Below are positions 15,821 through 23,517 of a stretch of 47,017 bases of DNA, in pieces. How positions within the stretch are numbered: position 1 is the stretch's first letter; every line of letters begins with the position of its first letter. The DNA is taken from the NCBI GenBank assembly GCA_964344215.1, contig CAYFMP010000025.1, positions 1-47,017 of the forward strand, given 5' to 3'. The DNA comes from CAYFMP01 sp964344215 (lineage in GTDB: Bacteria; Pseudomonadota; Alphaproteobacteria; Rhodospirillales; Casp-alpha2). The notes below the pieces were generated by a model. That model saw only the letters and a list, made by a program, of their open reading frames with translations. It made no database searches and had not been told where the DNA came from. The translations under genes and the position numbers were made by a program.

Positions 15821-17452
15821 TTGCGGCAATTCCAAGAAGATACGTTTCCGGCCGCCGGCGGCGGCAGGGCATGGCTGGTTCCGGCGATCCTGCCGGTCTG
15901 TCTGTTCGCCACTCTCTGGATATTGCGCCAGGACGCCGGGCCGTTCTGGCAGTGGAACCTGCTCGATCCGTCATATTTCTATTTGTTCGACGCCCTCAAC
16001 CTGGTCAACGGCGATCCGCCGGGCCACGTCGCCCATCCCGGCGTGCCGGTCTATACGCTGGGATACCTGAGTCTGAAGCTGCTCCATCTGGGCGCCGACG
16101 CCGGATCGATCACCGATGCCGTGCTGGCCGATCCGGAAGCCTATCTGCGCCTGGTCTCGAACCTGATCATCGTCCTCAACGCGGTTGGGTTGTGGCTGCT
16201 CGGGTGGGCGGCGCTCAGCGGTTTCGGCAACTGGAGCGCCGCGCTCGCCGTGCAGGCGGCACCGTTCATGTCGAGCCTGGTCGTCAAGCACGGGTTCCTC
16301 CCCAAACCGGAGGGTATGCTGGTCTTCGCCGTCTGTGTTTTCCTGGCGGTGACGGTGACGGCGCTGAGGCCCGGCCGCCTCGAGGGCGGCGCCACCGCGT
16401 TGGCGGTGCTGTTCGGAATCGCCGCCGGGTTCGGGGTCGCTATCAAGATCACCGCCGTGCCGATCTACGTGCTGCCGTTGGTGTTGTTGGCGAACTGGCG
16501 TGCGATCGGGGTCTATGCGGTCGCCGCCGCGCTGTCTTTCGTCGTCTTCACCTTGCCGGCGATCGGCGTCTATCAGGAATTCGCCGGATGGGTCGGCGGC
16601 GTGGTGCTGGGCTCGGGGGCGCATGGGACCGGCGCGCAAGACGTCGTCGACCTCGGGCTCTACCCCGAGCGCGCCGTCAAGCTGCTGAAGCGCCCGGCCC
16701 TCAAGGTTCCGCTGATCGCCGCCGCCATCACCCTGGCCGCCGTCTGGTGGCGGCGACGCCGGGGCGGTGCCGCCTCGGCCGTCGAGGTGCGGGGGCTTAT
16801 CGCCGTCAGTCTGGCGCAGATCGCCCACGTCCTGGTCGTAGCCAAGCACCCGGCCGCCTTCTACATGATTCCCTCCTACATGCTGGGCGCGCTGTCGGTG
16901 GTCTTGGCCTCGCGCATCGTCTGGGCACTGCGGCCGCCGGCCCTGTGGCCGCGGCTCAAGGGAACGCTGGTCGGCGCCGTCGCTCTCGGCGTCTTCGTGG
17001 CCGCCCAGGCCGGCGGTTTGCTCAAGCTCGACCGGGAACTGCGCCAGGTGCGGACGGTCGCGCATTCTCTCGACAACGCCAAGTTCGCCGTGTGCACGAG
17101 GATCTTCATCTACTCGGCGAGCAGCCCGGTCTTCGCCCTCTACTTGGCCGACCGCACCACCGGCCACCGCTTCTCGGCTCGGCTCAAGCGCTTGCACGGA
17201 GGCGCCGACTACTGGATCGACGATTGGGTGACGCCGCTCAACGGCACCCTGCGCGACTGGGACGGACCGCGGGATTTCGCGGCGCTGGCCGCCGACAGCA
17301 AATGCTTGTTCCTGCGTGGCCACCGTAGCGGCGGGTTGGCCCGGTACATGGAACGGACGGCACCCGGTCTGGCCTACAGGACGAACTGCTCGGTGCCGCC
17401 GGAGATGGTGCTCACCGTCGGTGTCGATTGCGACGGGCGGGTTCGGCCATGA
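15821..17452 (+). CDS. Polytopic membrane protein, GT-C-like glycosyltransferase
   Basis: This protein of 543 residues has about ten to twelve hydrophobic helices through residue 420 and a soluble C-terminal portion of about 120 residues. The topology, with a first large periplasmic loop carrying polar residues after helix 1 (DPSYFYLFDALN), suits the GT-C/ArnT-like superfamily that uses polyprenyl-phosphate sugar donors, but I see no decisive motif. A TTG start is used because no upstream ATG or GTG fits the frame. The stop overlaps the ATG of the gamma-glutamyltransferase gene (ATGA), indicating translational coupling with a functionally surprising partner. Confidence 0.72.
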   Translation: MRQFQEDTFPAAGGGRAWLVPAILPVCLFATLWILRQDAGPFWQWNLLDPSYFYLFDALNLVNGDPPGHVAHPGVPVYTLGYLSLKLLHLGADAGSITDAVLADPEAYLRLVSNLIIVLNAVGLWLLGWAALSGFGNWSAALAVQAAPFMSSLVVKHGFLPKPEGMLVFAVCVFLAVTVTALRPGRLEGGATALAVLFGIAAGFGVAIKITAVPIYVLPLVLLANWRAIGVYAVAAALSFVVFTLPAIGVYQEFAGWVGGVVLGSGAHGTGAQDVVDLGLYPERAVKLLKRPALKVPLIAAAITLAAVWWRRRRGGAASAVEVRGLIAVSLAQIAHVLVVAKHPAAFYMIPSYMLGALSVVLASRIVWALRPPALWPRLKGTLVGAVALGVFVAAQAGGLLKLDRELRQVRTVAHSLDNAKFAVCTRIFIYSASSPVFALYLADRTTGHRFSARLKRLHGGADYWIDDWVTPLNGTLRDWDGPRDFAALAADSKCLFLRGHRSGGLARYMERTAPGLAYRTNCSVPPEMVLTVGVDCDGRVRP

Positions 17453-19014
17453 GCGGCAGCACGCGAGCCGGCGCGGTGGCGGCCGGGCACCCGGAGACGG
17501 TGCGGGCCGCGACCATCGTCCTCAAGGAGGGCGGCAATGCGTTCGACGCCGCGTTGGCCGGGATGACGGCGTCGTGCGTCACCGAACCGGTGCTGTCGTC
17601 GTTCGGCGGCGGCGGCTTTCTGCTCGCCAAGCCGGCCGGCGGCGAGCCCATCCTCTACGATTTCTTCGTTCAGACCCCGAAACGCCGTCCGCCCGAAACC
17701 GACCGCGACTTCTATCCGATCATGTGCGATTTCGGCACCGCCCAGCAGGAGTTCCACATCGGCCGGGCGTCGATCGCCACGCCGGGTACGGTCAAGGGAT
17801 TGTTTCGGATCAGCCGGGACTTGGGCCGCATGCCGGTCGGCCGCGTCGTCGAACCGGCGCTGGCGCTGGCCCGCGACGGGTTCCGCATGAACAAGCTGCA
17901 GGCCTACATCTTCGGCGTGGTTGCCGGCATCTACCTGTCGACACCGGCGAGCCGCGCCATCTTCGGCTCCGACAACGACCCGAGCCGCCTCAAAGGCGAA
18001 GGCGAAACGATGACCAACTCGGCCTTCGCCGATACCCTGGAGACCCTGACGATCGAAGGCGAGGACCTCTTTTATCGCGGTGAAATCGCCGCTCAGATCG
18101 AGGCCGATTGCGCCGCCGGCGGGGCGCTGCGGCGGCCCGACCTGATGGATTACGAGATCGAACTGCGCACACCGCTGGTCCTCGATTACGGTAACTCGAG
18201 GGTGTTCACCAATCCGCCGCCGTCGACCGGCGGCATCCTCATCGCGTTTGCGCTCGAACTGCTCAAGGAAGCAGGCGTCACGGCGTTGTCGCACGGCACC
18301 ACCGACCACCTCCGTGCCCTTGTCCGCGTCATGGCCCTGACCAACCAGGCCCGCATCGAGAGCCGCCTTCGCGAGACCGCCGAGGGCGGTATCGACGAAT
18401 CTCTTCTCGACCCGACGCTGCTCGACGATTACCGAACACGGGTTTCGGGGCGGCCCGGGGCGCCCAGGGGGACGACCCATATCAGCGTCGTCGACGCCGC
18501 CGGCAACGCCGCCGCCCTGACGCTGTCGAACGGCGAAGGGGCCGGATACATCGTCCCCGGCACCGGCATCATGCTCAACAACATGCTCGGCGAGGAGGAC
18601 ATCAATCCGTACGGTTTTCACAGTTGGCCGACCGACACACGGATGTGCTCGATGATGGCGCCGAGCCTGGTCGCCGCCGGCGACGGCGTGTTGACGGCGC
18701 TGGGGTCGGGCGGATCGAACCGGATTCGCACCGCCATCCTGCAGGTGTTGAGCAATATCATCGACTTCGGGATGCCGATCGGCGACGCCATCGAGGCGCC
18801 CAGGGTGCATTTCGAGGGCGATCTGTTGAATGTGGAGGAGGGCTTCGAGCCCGACCAGGTCGCCGCCCTGATCGCCGACTACGAAAACCACAAGGTCTGG
18901 GATGAGCGCAACATGTTCTTCGGCGGCGCCAATGCGGTCCAATACGACCCTAACTCGGGCGCCTTCGAAGCGGCCGGAGACCCGCGCCGCGGCGGCAGCA
19001 GCGAGGTGCTCTAG
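17449..19014 (+). CDS. Gamma-glutamyltransferase family protein
   Basis: This 521-residue Ntn-hydrolase superfamily protein has the N-terminal GGT signature GGNAFDAALA and FGGGGF, and the catalytic processing Thr in GTTHISVVDA, where the chain would self-cleave into large and small subunits. The small-subunit end carries APSLV and GSGGSNRI, which shape the active site. No signal peptide is seen at the chosen ATG, unlike periplasmic glutathione-degrading GGTs, so it may be a cytoplasmic member acting on an unknown gamma-glutamyl or cephalosporin-like amide. It overlaps the upstream membrane-protein gene by four bases. Confidence 0.88.
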   Translation: MSGSTRAGAVAAGHPETVRAATIVLKEGGNAFDAALAGMTASCVTEPVLSSFGGGGFLLAKPAGGEPILYDFFVQTPKRRPPETDRDFYPIMCDFGTAQQEFHIGRASIATPGTVKGLFRISRDLGRMPVGRVVEPALALARDGFRMNKLQAYIFGVVAGIYLSTPASRAIFGSDNDPSRLKGEGETMTNSAFADTLETLTIEGEDLFYRGEIAAQIEADCAAGGALRRPDLMDYEIELRTPLVLDYGNSRVFTNPPPSTGGILIAFALELLKEAGVTALSHGTTDHLRALVRVMALTNQARIESRLRETAEGGIDESLLDPTLLDDYRTRVSGRPGAPRGTTHISVVDAAGNAAALTLSNGEGAGYIVPGTGIMLNNMLGEEDINPYGFHSWPTDTRMCSMMAPSLVAAGDGVLTALGSGGSNRIRTAILQVLSNIIDFGMPIGDAIEAPRVHFEGDLLNVEEGFEPDQVAALIADYENHKVWDERNMFFGGANAVQYDPNSGAFEAAGDPRRGGSSEVL

Positions 19015-20021
19015 GAGCCGTCGGATTGCTGGATCGGCGCGCTTGGCACATTGCGGGTGTCGTGGTTGACGAACGAGATCAACAACTGCGAGCCGACGAT
19101 GATCGGCAACGCCGCCAGAATGACGGTGCCCGCCGTCGCCGGCACCCCGGTGGCTCGGCTTTCGAACCATTCGAGCAAACCGAACACGACCCCGAACCAG
19201 AACAGCAGATTGCCGAACACCAGTTGCACCGTGGCGGCGCTGACATCGCGAAGGAAGTAGGTGAAGTAGACCCTTTTGATCGTGTTGACGAAGTGCCTGA
19301 AGGAGAACTCCGGCAGGATCTTGTGGAGCTGGATGCCGCTCTGCTCCTTGCCGTAACGTGCGCGCATCGGCACGTCGGCGACGACGGCGCGCAACATGCC
19401 CAACCGGAACAGCATGTCGGATTCGAAGAAGTAGCCCTTCGACATCGACTCCAACGGCAGTCGCGCGGCGACACTGGCGTGGATCGCCGTAAAGCCGTTG
19501 GTTGGGTCGAAAATGTCCCAGTATCCGCTCGAAACCTTCGAAGCCAGCGAAAGGCCGAGGTTACCGATCAGGCGGACGGCCGGCATCTCGGAGACGGAGT
19601 CGAGTTGATGGAAGCGGTTGCCCTTGGCGTAATCGGCGCGGCCGCCGATGACCGGCTCGGCGATGGTGGAAATCAGCGCCGGGTCCATCTGACCGTCGCC
19701 GTCGAGCTTGACGATGACGGCCGATCCGGACTCGATGGCGGCCCTGTAACCGGTCACGGTGGCGCCGCCGACGCCGGTGTTGCGTTCGTGAACGAGGACC
19801 TGGACGCGCGGATCGTCGCTGTTGGCGCGGACGAACTCGCCGGTGCGGTCGGGACAGCCGTCGTCGACCACGAAAATGCGCTCGACCGCCGGACCGATCG
19901 CGCCCAGCACGTCCAGGATGTGGGCGGTTTCCCGATGGCACGGAATGACGACGGCGACGGAGGCGCCGTCCGCTTCCTTGCGGAGGGTCTTGGAGTCCTT
20001 CGAAGGCGGAGGTGAAGGCAT
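19011..20021 (-). CDS. Family 2 glycosyltransferase with C-terminal membrane helices
   Basis: This 336-residue protein has a GT-A catalytic domain of the dolichol-phosphate-mannose-synthase type: VAVVIPCHRE near residue 22, FVVDDGCPD, and the metal-binding KLDGDGQMDP. Two hydrophobic helices (about 260-282 and 295-317) would anchor it in the membrane. It probably makes a polyprenyl-phosphate sugar. That would be the donor for a GT-C enzyme such as the convergent gene pair upstream, but this link is inferred. The stop codon TAG shares the CTAG tetranucleotide at 19011-19014 with the convergent GGT stop. Confidence 0.88.
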   Translation of the reverse strand: MPSPPPSKDSKTLRKEADGASVAVVIPCHRETAHILDVLGAIGPAVERIFVVDDGCPDRTGEFVRANSDDPRVQVLVHERNTGVGGATVTGYRAAIESGSAVIVKLDGDGQMDPALISTIAEPVIGGRADYAKGNRFHQLDSVSEMPAVRLIGNLGLSLASKVSSGYWDIFDPTNGFTAIHASVAARLPLESMSKGYFFESDMLFRLGMLRAVVADVPMRARYGKEQSGIQLHKILPEFSFRHFVNTIKRVYFTYFLRDVSAATVQLVFGNLLFWFGVVFGLLEWFESRATGVPATAGTVILAALPIIVGSQLLISFVNHDTRNVPSAPIQQSDGS

Positions 20022-20227
20022 CGCTTGGGTCCCGAAGCCCGATGGCGCGCGACCTGCGCCGCCGGGGCACCTTAAACGGCGGTTTTTGGCTGCGCAAGCG
20101 GGCAGCGCCCGGCCAAGTCGCCGCACCGAATGGCGCACGCGACGCTCGCGTTTGGCGTCAAAGCCGACTAACATGCCAAAACCACAGCGTCGACCCGGAC
20201 GACAGAATTTCGGGGGTGAGGGGAGGA

Positions 20228-20926
20228 ATGGCCGACAAGGAATCAGGTTCGCTGGCCGGCATCGAACTGCTCGCCGATCTCGGTTCGAAAGAACTCACTT
20301 CGATCAAGGAAAGCTGCTCGTGGCGGCGTTACTCCGCGCACGAGCAGATCATCGACCGCCAGAACGAAACCACCGACATACATTTCGTCGTCGACGGCCG
20401 GGTGCGGGTCGTCAACTATTCGCTGTCGGGCCGCGAGATAACCCTCGAGGACCTAGACACCGGCAGCTATTTCGGCGAACTGGCGGCGCTCGACAGCGAA
20501 CCCCGCTCGGCCAGCATCATGGCGCTCGAAGACTGCCTGATCGCATCGTTGCCGCAGGAGCGCTTCCACCGGATACTCAGGGACAATCCGGACGTCGCCA
20601 TGAAGCTGATGGTATCGCTGGCCGGTATCGTCCGCGCCTCGACCAACCGCATCATGGACCTCAGCACGCTTGCCGCCAACAACCGGGTGCACGCCGATCT
20701 TCTGCGCCAGGCCCGAACCAACATGCACGACGACAACGAAGCCACCATCAAACCGATCCCGGTCCACGGCGACATCGCCAGCCGCGTCAGCACGACACGG
20801 GAAACCGTGGCCCGGGTCATGAACGACCTGGCCCGTCAAGGCATCGTAGAACGCCAAAAGGAGGCCCTGGTGATCCTCGATGTCGACGCTCTGACCGAGA
20901 TGGTCGAGGAAGTCCGGGGCGAATAG
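20228..20926 (+). CDS. CRP-like transcriptional regulator (cyclic-nucleotide-binding)
   Basis: This 232-residue protein has an N-terminal cNMP-binding beta barrel (about 1-120, with the cassette FGELAALDSEPRSAS) and a C-terminal winged helix. The recognition helix TTRETVARVMNDL carries RETxxR as in E. coli CRP, suggesting TGTGA-type half sites rather than FNR boxes. The N-terminal cysteine cluster of oxygen-sensing FNR is absent. The ATG follows GGGGAGG very closely. It stands alone, divergent from the GT2 gene and upstream of divK. Confidence 0.92.
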   Translation: MADKESGSLAGIELLADLGSKELTSIKESCSWRRYSAHEQIIDRQNETTDIHFVVDGRVRVVNYSLSGREITLEDLDTGSYFGELAALDSEPRSASIMALEDCLIASLPQERFHRILRDNPDVAMKLMVSLAGIVRASTNRIMDLSTLAANNRVHADLLRQARTNMHDDNEATIKPIPVHGDIASRVSTTRETVARVMNDLARQGIVERQKEALVILDVDALTEMVEEVRGE

Positions 20927-21174
20927 CGCGTCGTCGCCGACGGCGCCCGTCGGACTTCTCGGATCGGACGGGAGCGGCTCGGTTTCTTTGAGTTCTTTCA
21001 AGCACGTGGTTTGACTTGATCCGGCGAATGCTCCATCATCCCGGCGAGTGAAAAGGAACGGTAATCTGCGTTGCCATCAGGGGAACGAGAGGACTTCCAT
21101 ACCGGGGGTGTATCCGAGGTAACCACGGAACTGTCGGCCTGCTCTCACACGTGTTCGGAGGCGAAAACTCTACG

Positions 21175-21540
21175 ATGCCGAAAACCATTCTGATTGTTGA
21201 AGACAACGATCTGAATATGAAGTTGTTCAACGACCTGCTTCAGGCGCACGGCTACAATACGTTGCAGACCATGGACGGTCGCGACGTCATGAAGCTCGCC
21301 CATGAGCACAATCCCGACCTCATCTTGATGGATATCCAGCTTCCGGAGATCTCCGGACTTGAAGTCACCAAGATGCTGAAGGCCGACGACGATCTCAAGA
21401 AGATTCCGGTCATCGCCGTCACCGCGTTCGCCATGAAGGGCGACGAGGAAAAGATTCGCGAAGGCGGCTGCGAAGGCTATATCGCCAAGCCGATCTCGGT
21501 GCCCACCTTCCTGGACACCATCGCCAAGTTCCTGAACTAG
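21175..21540 (+). CDS. divK: Single-domain response regulator DivK
   Basis: This 121-residue receiver domain without an output domain has acidic residues Glu9 and Asp10, phospho-acceptor Asp53 in LILMDIQLP, Thr in AVTAF and Lys105 in IAKPIS. It closely matches alphaproteobacterial DivK, which relays signals between DivJ/PleC-type kinases to control the cell-cycle regulator CtrA through CckA. The ATG at 21175 gives the family start MPKTILIVED. The nearest GGAGG lies 13 bases upstream, farther than usual. No partner kinase gene is adjacent. Confidence 0.94.
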   Translation: MPKTILIVEDNDLNMKLFNDLLQAHGYNTLQTMDGRDVMKLAHEHNPDLILMDIQLPEISGLEVTKMLKADDDLKKIPVIAVTAFAMKGDEEKIREGGCEGYIAKPISVPTFLDTIAKFLN

Positions 21541-21564
21541 ATTCAGTTTCCCGAGAGGGTTTTA

Positions 21565-21599
21565 GCCGTTTCTTCGGCCGCCCGCGGCGGCCGGACGGC
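21565..21599. terminator. GC-rich hairpin between convergent divK and rpmG
   Basis: GGCCGCC (21576-21582) and GGCGGCC (21586-21592) form a perfect 7-bp stem with a 3-base loop. GCCGT (21565-21569) and ACGGC (21595-21599) can extend it. It lies between convergent stops but has no adjacent T-run, so it is a weak terminator candidate. Confidence 0.35.
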
Positions 21600-21601
21600 G
21601 C

Positions 21602-21769
21602 TTATTTGATCTTGGCTTCCTTGAAGATCACGTGCTTGCGCACGACCGGGTCGTATTTCCGGAATTCCATCTTTTCCGTCGAGTTGCGCGGGTTCTTCTT
21701 GGTCACGTAGTAGAACCCGGTATCGGCGGTGCTGACCAGTTTGATCAGGATGGTGGTGGGCTTGGCCAT
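21602..21769 (-). CDS. rpmG: 50S ribosomal protein L33
   Basis: This 55-residue basic protein starts MAKPTTILIKLVSTADTG and contains FYYVTKKNPRN, EFRKYDPVVRKHV and the end FKEAKIK, the standard alphaproteobacterial L33. It lacks the two CxxC pairs of zinc-binding L33, so it is the zinc-independent (C-minus) form. It is a small component of the large ribosomal subunit near the E site. It lies downstream of the S41 protease gene in the same direction and converges on divK. Confidence 0.96.
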   Translation of the reverse strand: MAKPTTILIKLVSTADTGFYYVTKKNPRNSTEKMEFRKYDPVVRKHVIFKEAKIK

Positions 21770-21859
21770 GATCGAAAGTCCCGTTCACACTCCGAGGGAA
21801 GCAAGCTGTGCGCGGCGCACCATACAGCGCCGACCGGGCGTGTCAAGCGGCAGCTGGCT

Positions 21860-23428
21860 TCAGTTGCTGGCTTGGTCAGCGACCGCACTGAGTTCCAGGG
21901 CGCGGGCATAAAGGGTTCCCTCGGCCAGGATGCGGCGCGCGATTTCGATGTCGATTTCGTCCGAGCGCGCCTCCGACGGACACGACTTGCGAAGGTCCGA
22001 ACGCCGCTGTTCCTCGCGGAACCCAGAGGTTCGCCACGATGCCAGCGTCGCCTTCGTCGCTTGGCGGTCGGCCAGGACGCCGTCGATGACCGCATCGGCG
22101 CCGCCGCCGCCGCGGCTCGTGCAGACGGTCGGACGGACACCGAGACCGTGCAGCGTGTAACCGGACGGCGCCACCAGCCTCGACCAGGTCAGCGTGATCT
22201 CGCCGTCGTTGGGCAGTCGCACCACCGTCTGCACGGTTCCCTTGCCGAACGACGATGAGCCGACGACGACGGCGCGGTCGCGGTCTTGCAGGGCGGCGGC
22301 GACGATCTCGGCTGCCGAAGCCGATTTGCCGTCAACCAGGACGATGACCGGCACACCCTCGGCCAGGTCCCGGCCGCCGGCCTCGTATTGGTGCAGGCTA
22401 TCGGGATGGCGGCCGCTTGTGGCGATGATCCGGCCCTGGGTCAGCAGCAGGTCGGCGACCTTGACCGACTGTTTCAGAAGACCGCCCGGATTGCCGCGCA
22501 GATCCAGGATCAGGCCCGAAAGACCGGCGCCCGAGGTCCGCTTCGACTCTTCGATCTTGGCGGCGATGGAGCGCGCCGTATCCTGGTTGAAACTCGACAC
22601 TTTGAGCGAGAGAACGCCGTTCTCGAACTTCCGGGTCACGGTTTCGGGAACGATATGGGCGCGTTCGATGGTGAATTGCCGTGCCGTCTTCTCGCCGGGG
22701 CGGCCAACGGTGAGCTTGACGACCGAGTGGGTCGGTCCCCTCAGCCGCTCCAGCACCTGGGCGCTGGACAGTCCGGACAGCGGCGCCAGATCGACGTGGG
22801 TGATGCGGTCGTTCCTCTTGAGGCCGCTGCGCTCGGCCGGCGTGTCGGGCATGACGTCGGTCACCGTGACGGTGTCGTCCTCGACCCTGAAACGAATGCC
22901 GAGGCCGCCGAAACCGTCCCGTTTGGCCCTGTTCTTGCGGGCTTCGGCGGCGCCCGCGTAACGCGAGAAGATATCGAGGTTCGACAGCACGCCATCGAAC
23001 ACCGTCTCGTACAGTTGCTCGGCGCCGACGGCCCGCATGTCCGACGAGCGGGCCCTGGAGGCATCGGCCAGCTTGACGGTGAGCTCGGCCCAGCCGTGGA
23101 CGTCGTTGGCGAGCGGCGCCGGCAGCCGGATAACCTCGTCGCCGTGCGACGACAGCACCACGTCGCTGTCCCGGCGGGCCACGGTCAGCGCCGGATCGAC
23201 GGCCCCGAATCCGCGCAGGCCCTCCATGGCGAGTTCCTCGACGGCGACGGTTTCGATGTACTTCTCGCTGATACTACCGTAACCGGCGGCGAGAACTTCC
23301 GTGATCTGGGAATCGTCGGTCCTGGCGATCTTGACGCGCTCGACCGACGGCGGCGTGCCACAGGCGGCGAGCGCCACGACAAAGATCAGACCGCCGAAAA
23401 GCGGATTGAATGGACGGCTCGGTTTCAT
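21860..23428 (-). CDS. S41 family C-terminal processing protease, lipoprotein
   Basis: This 522-residue protein has a lipoprotein signal (LAACG, lipidated Cys 23), an N-terminal region with charged helices (about 30-160), a PDZ domain (about 185-260) and an S41 peptidase domain. The catalytic Ser lies in VDGKSASAAEI and the Lys in SSFGKGTVQT, the Ser/Lys dyad of CtpA/Tsp proteases; ILDLRGNPGG is also present. It should degrade or trim periplasmic proteins at their C-termini while tethered to a membrane. A tail of about 90 residues with two cysteines follows the peptidase domain. It lies just downstream of rnr. Confidence 0.93.
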   Translation of the reverse strand: MKPSRPFNPLFGGLIFVVALAACGTPPSVERVKIARTDDSQITEVLAAGYGSISEKYIETVAVEELAMEGLRGFGAVDPALTVARRDSDVVLSSHGDEVIRLPAPLANDVHGWAELTVKLADASRARSSDMRAVGAEQLYETVFDGVLSNLDIFSRYAGAAEARKNRAKRDGFGGLGIRFRVEDDTVTVTDVMPDTPAERSGLKRNDRITHVDLAPLSGLSSAQVLERLRGPTHSVVKLTVGRPGEKTARQFTIERAHIVPETVTRKFENGVLSLKVSSFNQDTARSIAAKIEESKRTSGAGLSGLILDLRGNPGGLLKQSVKVADLLLTQGRIIATSGRHPDSLHQYEAGGRDLAEGVPVIVLVDGKSASAAEIVAAALQDRDRAVVVGSSSFGKGTVQTVVRLPNDGEITLTWSRLVAPSGYTLHGLGVRPTVCTSRGGGGADAVIDGVLADRQATKATLASWRTSGFREEQRRSDLRKSCPSEARSDEIDIEIARRILAEGTLYARALELSAVADQASN

Positions 23429-23517
23429 AGCGCTGATTTTCGGATATTTTTCGGGTCCCGTCACCATTTCTATAAGCCCGGACCGGCGCCGCGGTCGATG
23501 ACCGGAGCCGGCGCCGT

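Noticed and set aside
20228..20926. Reading the CRP-family gene as FNR and the source of control at the TTGAT box near 28610
   Set aside because: It lacks the N-terminal cysteines of FNR, and its recognition helix has RETxxR as in CRP, which favours TGTGA half sites. The regulator of the FNR box is probably encoded elsewhere.
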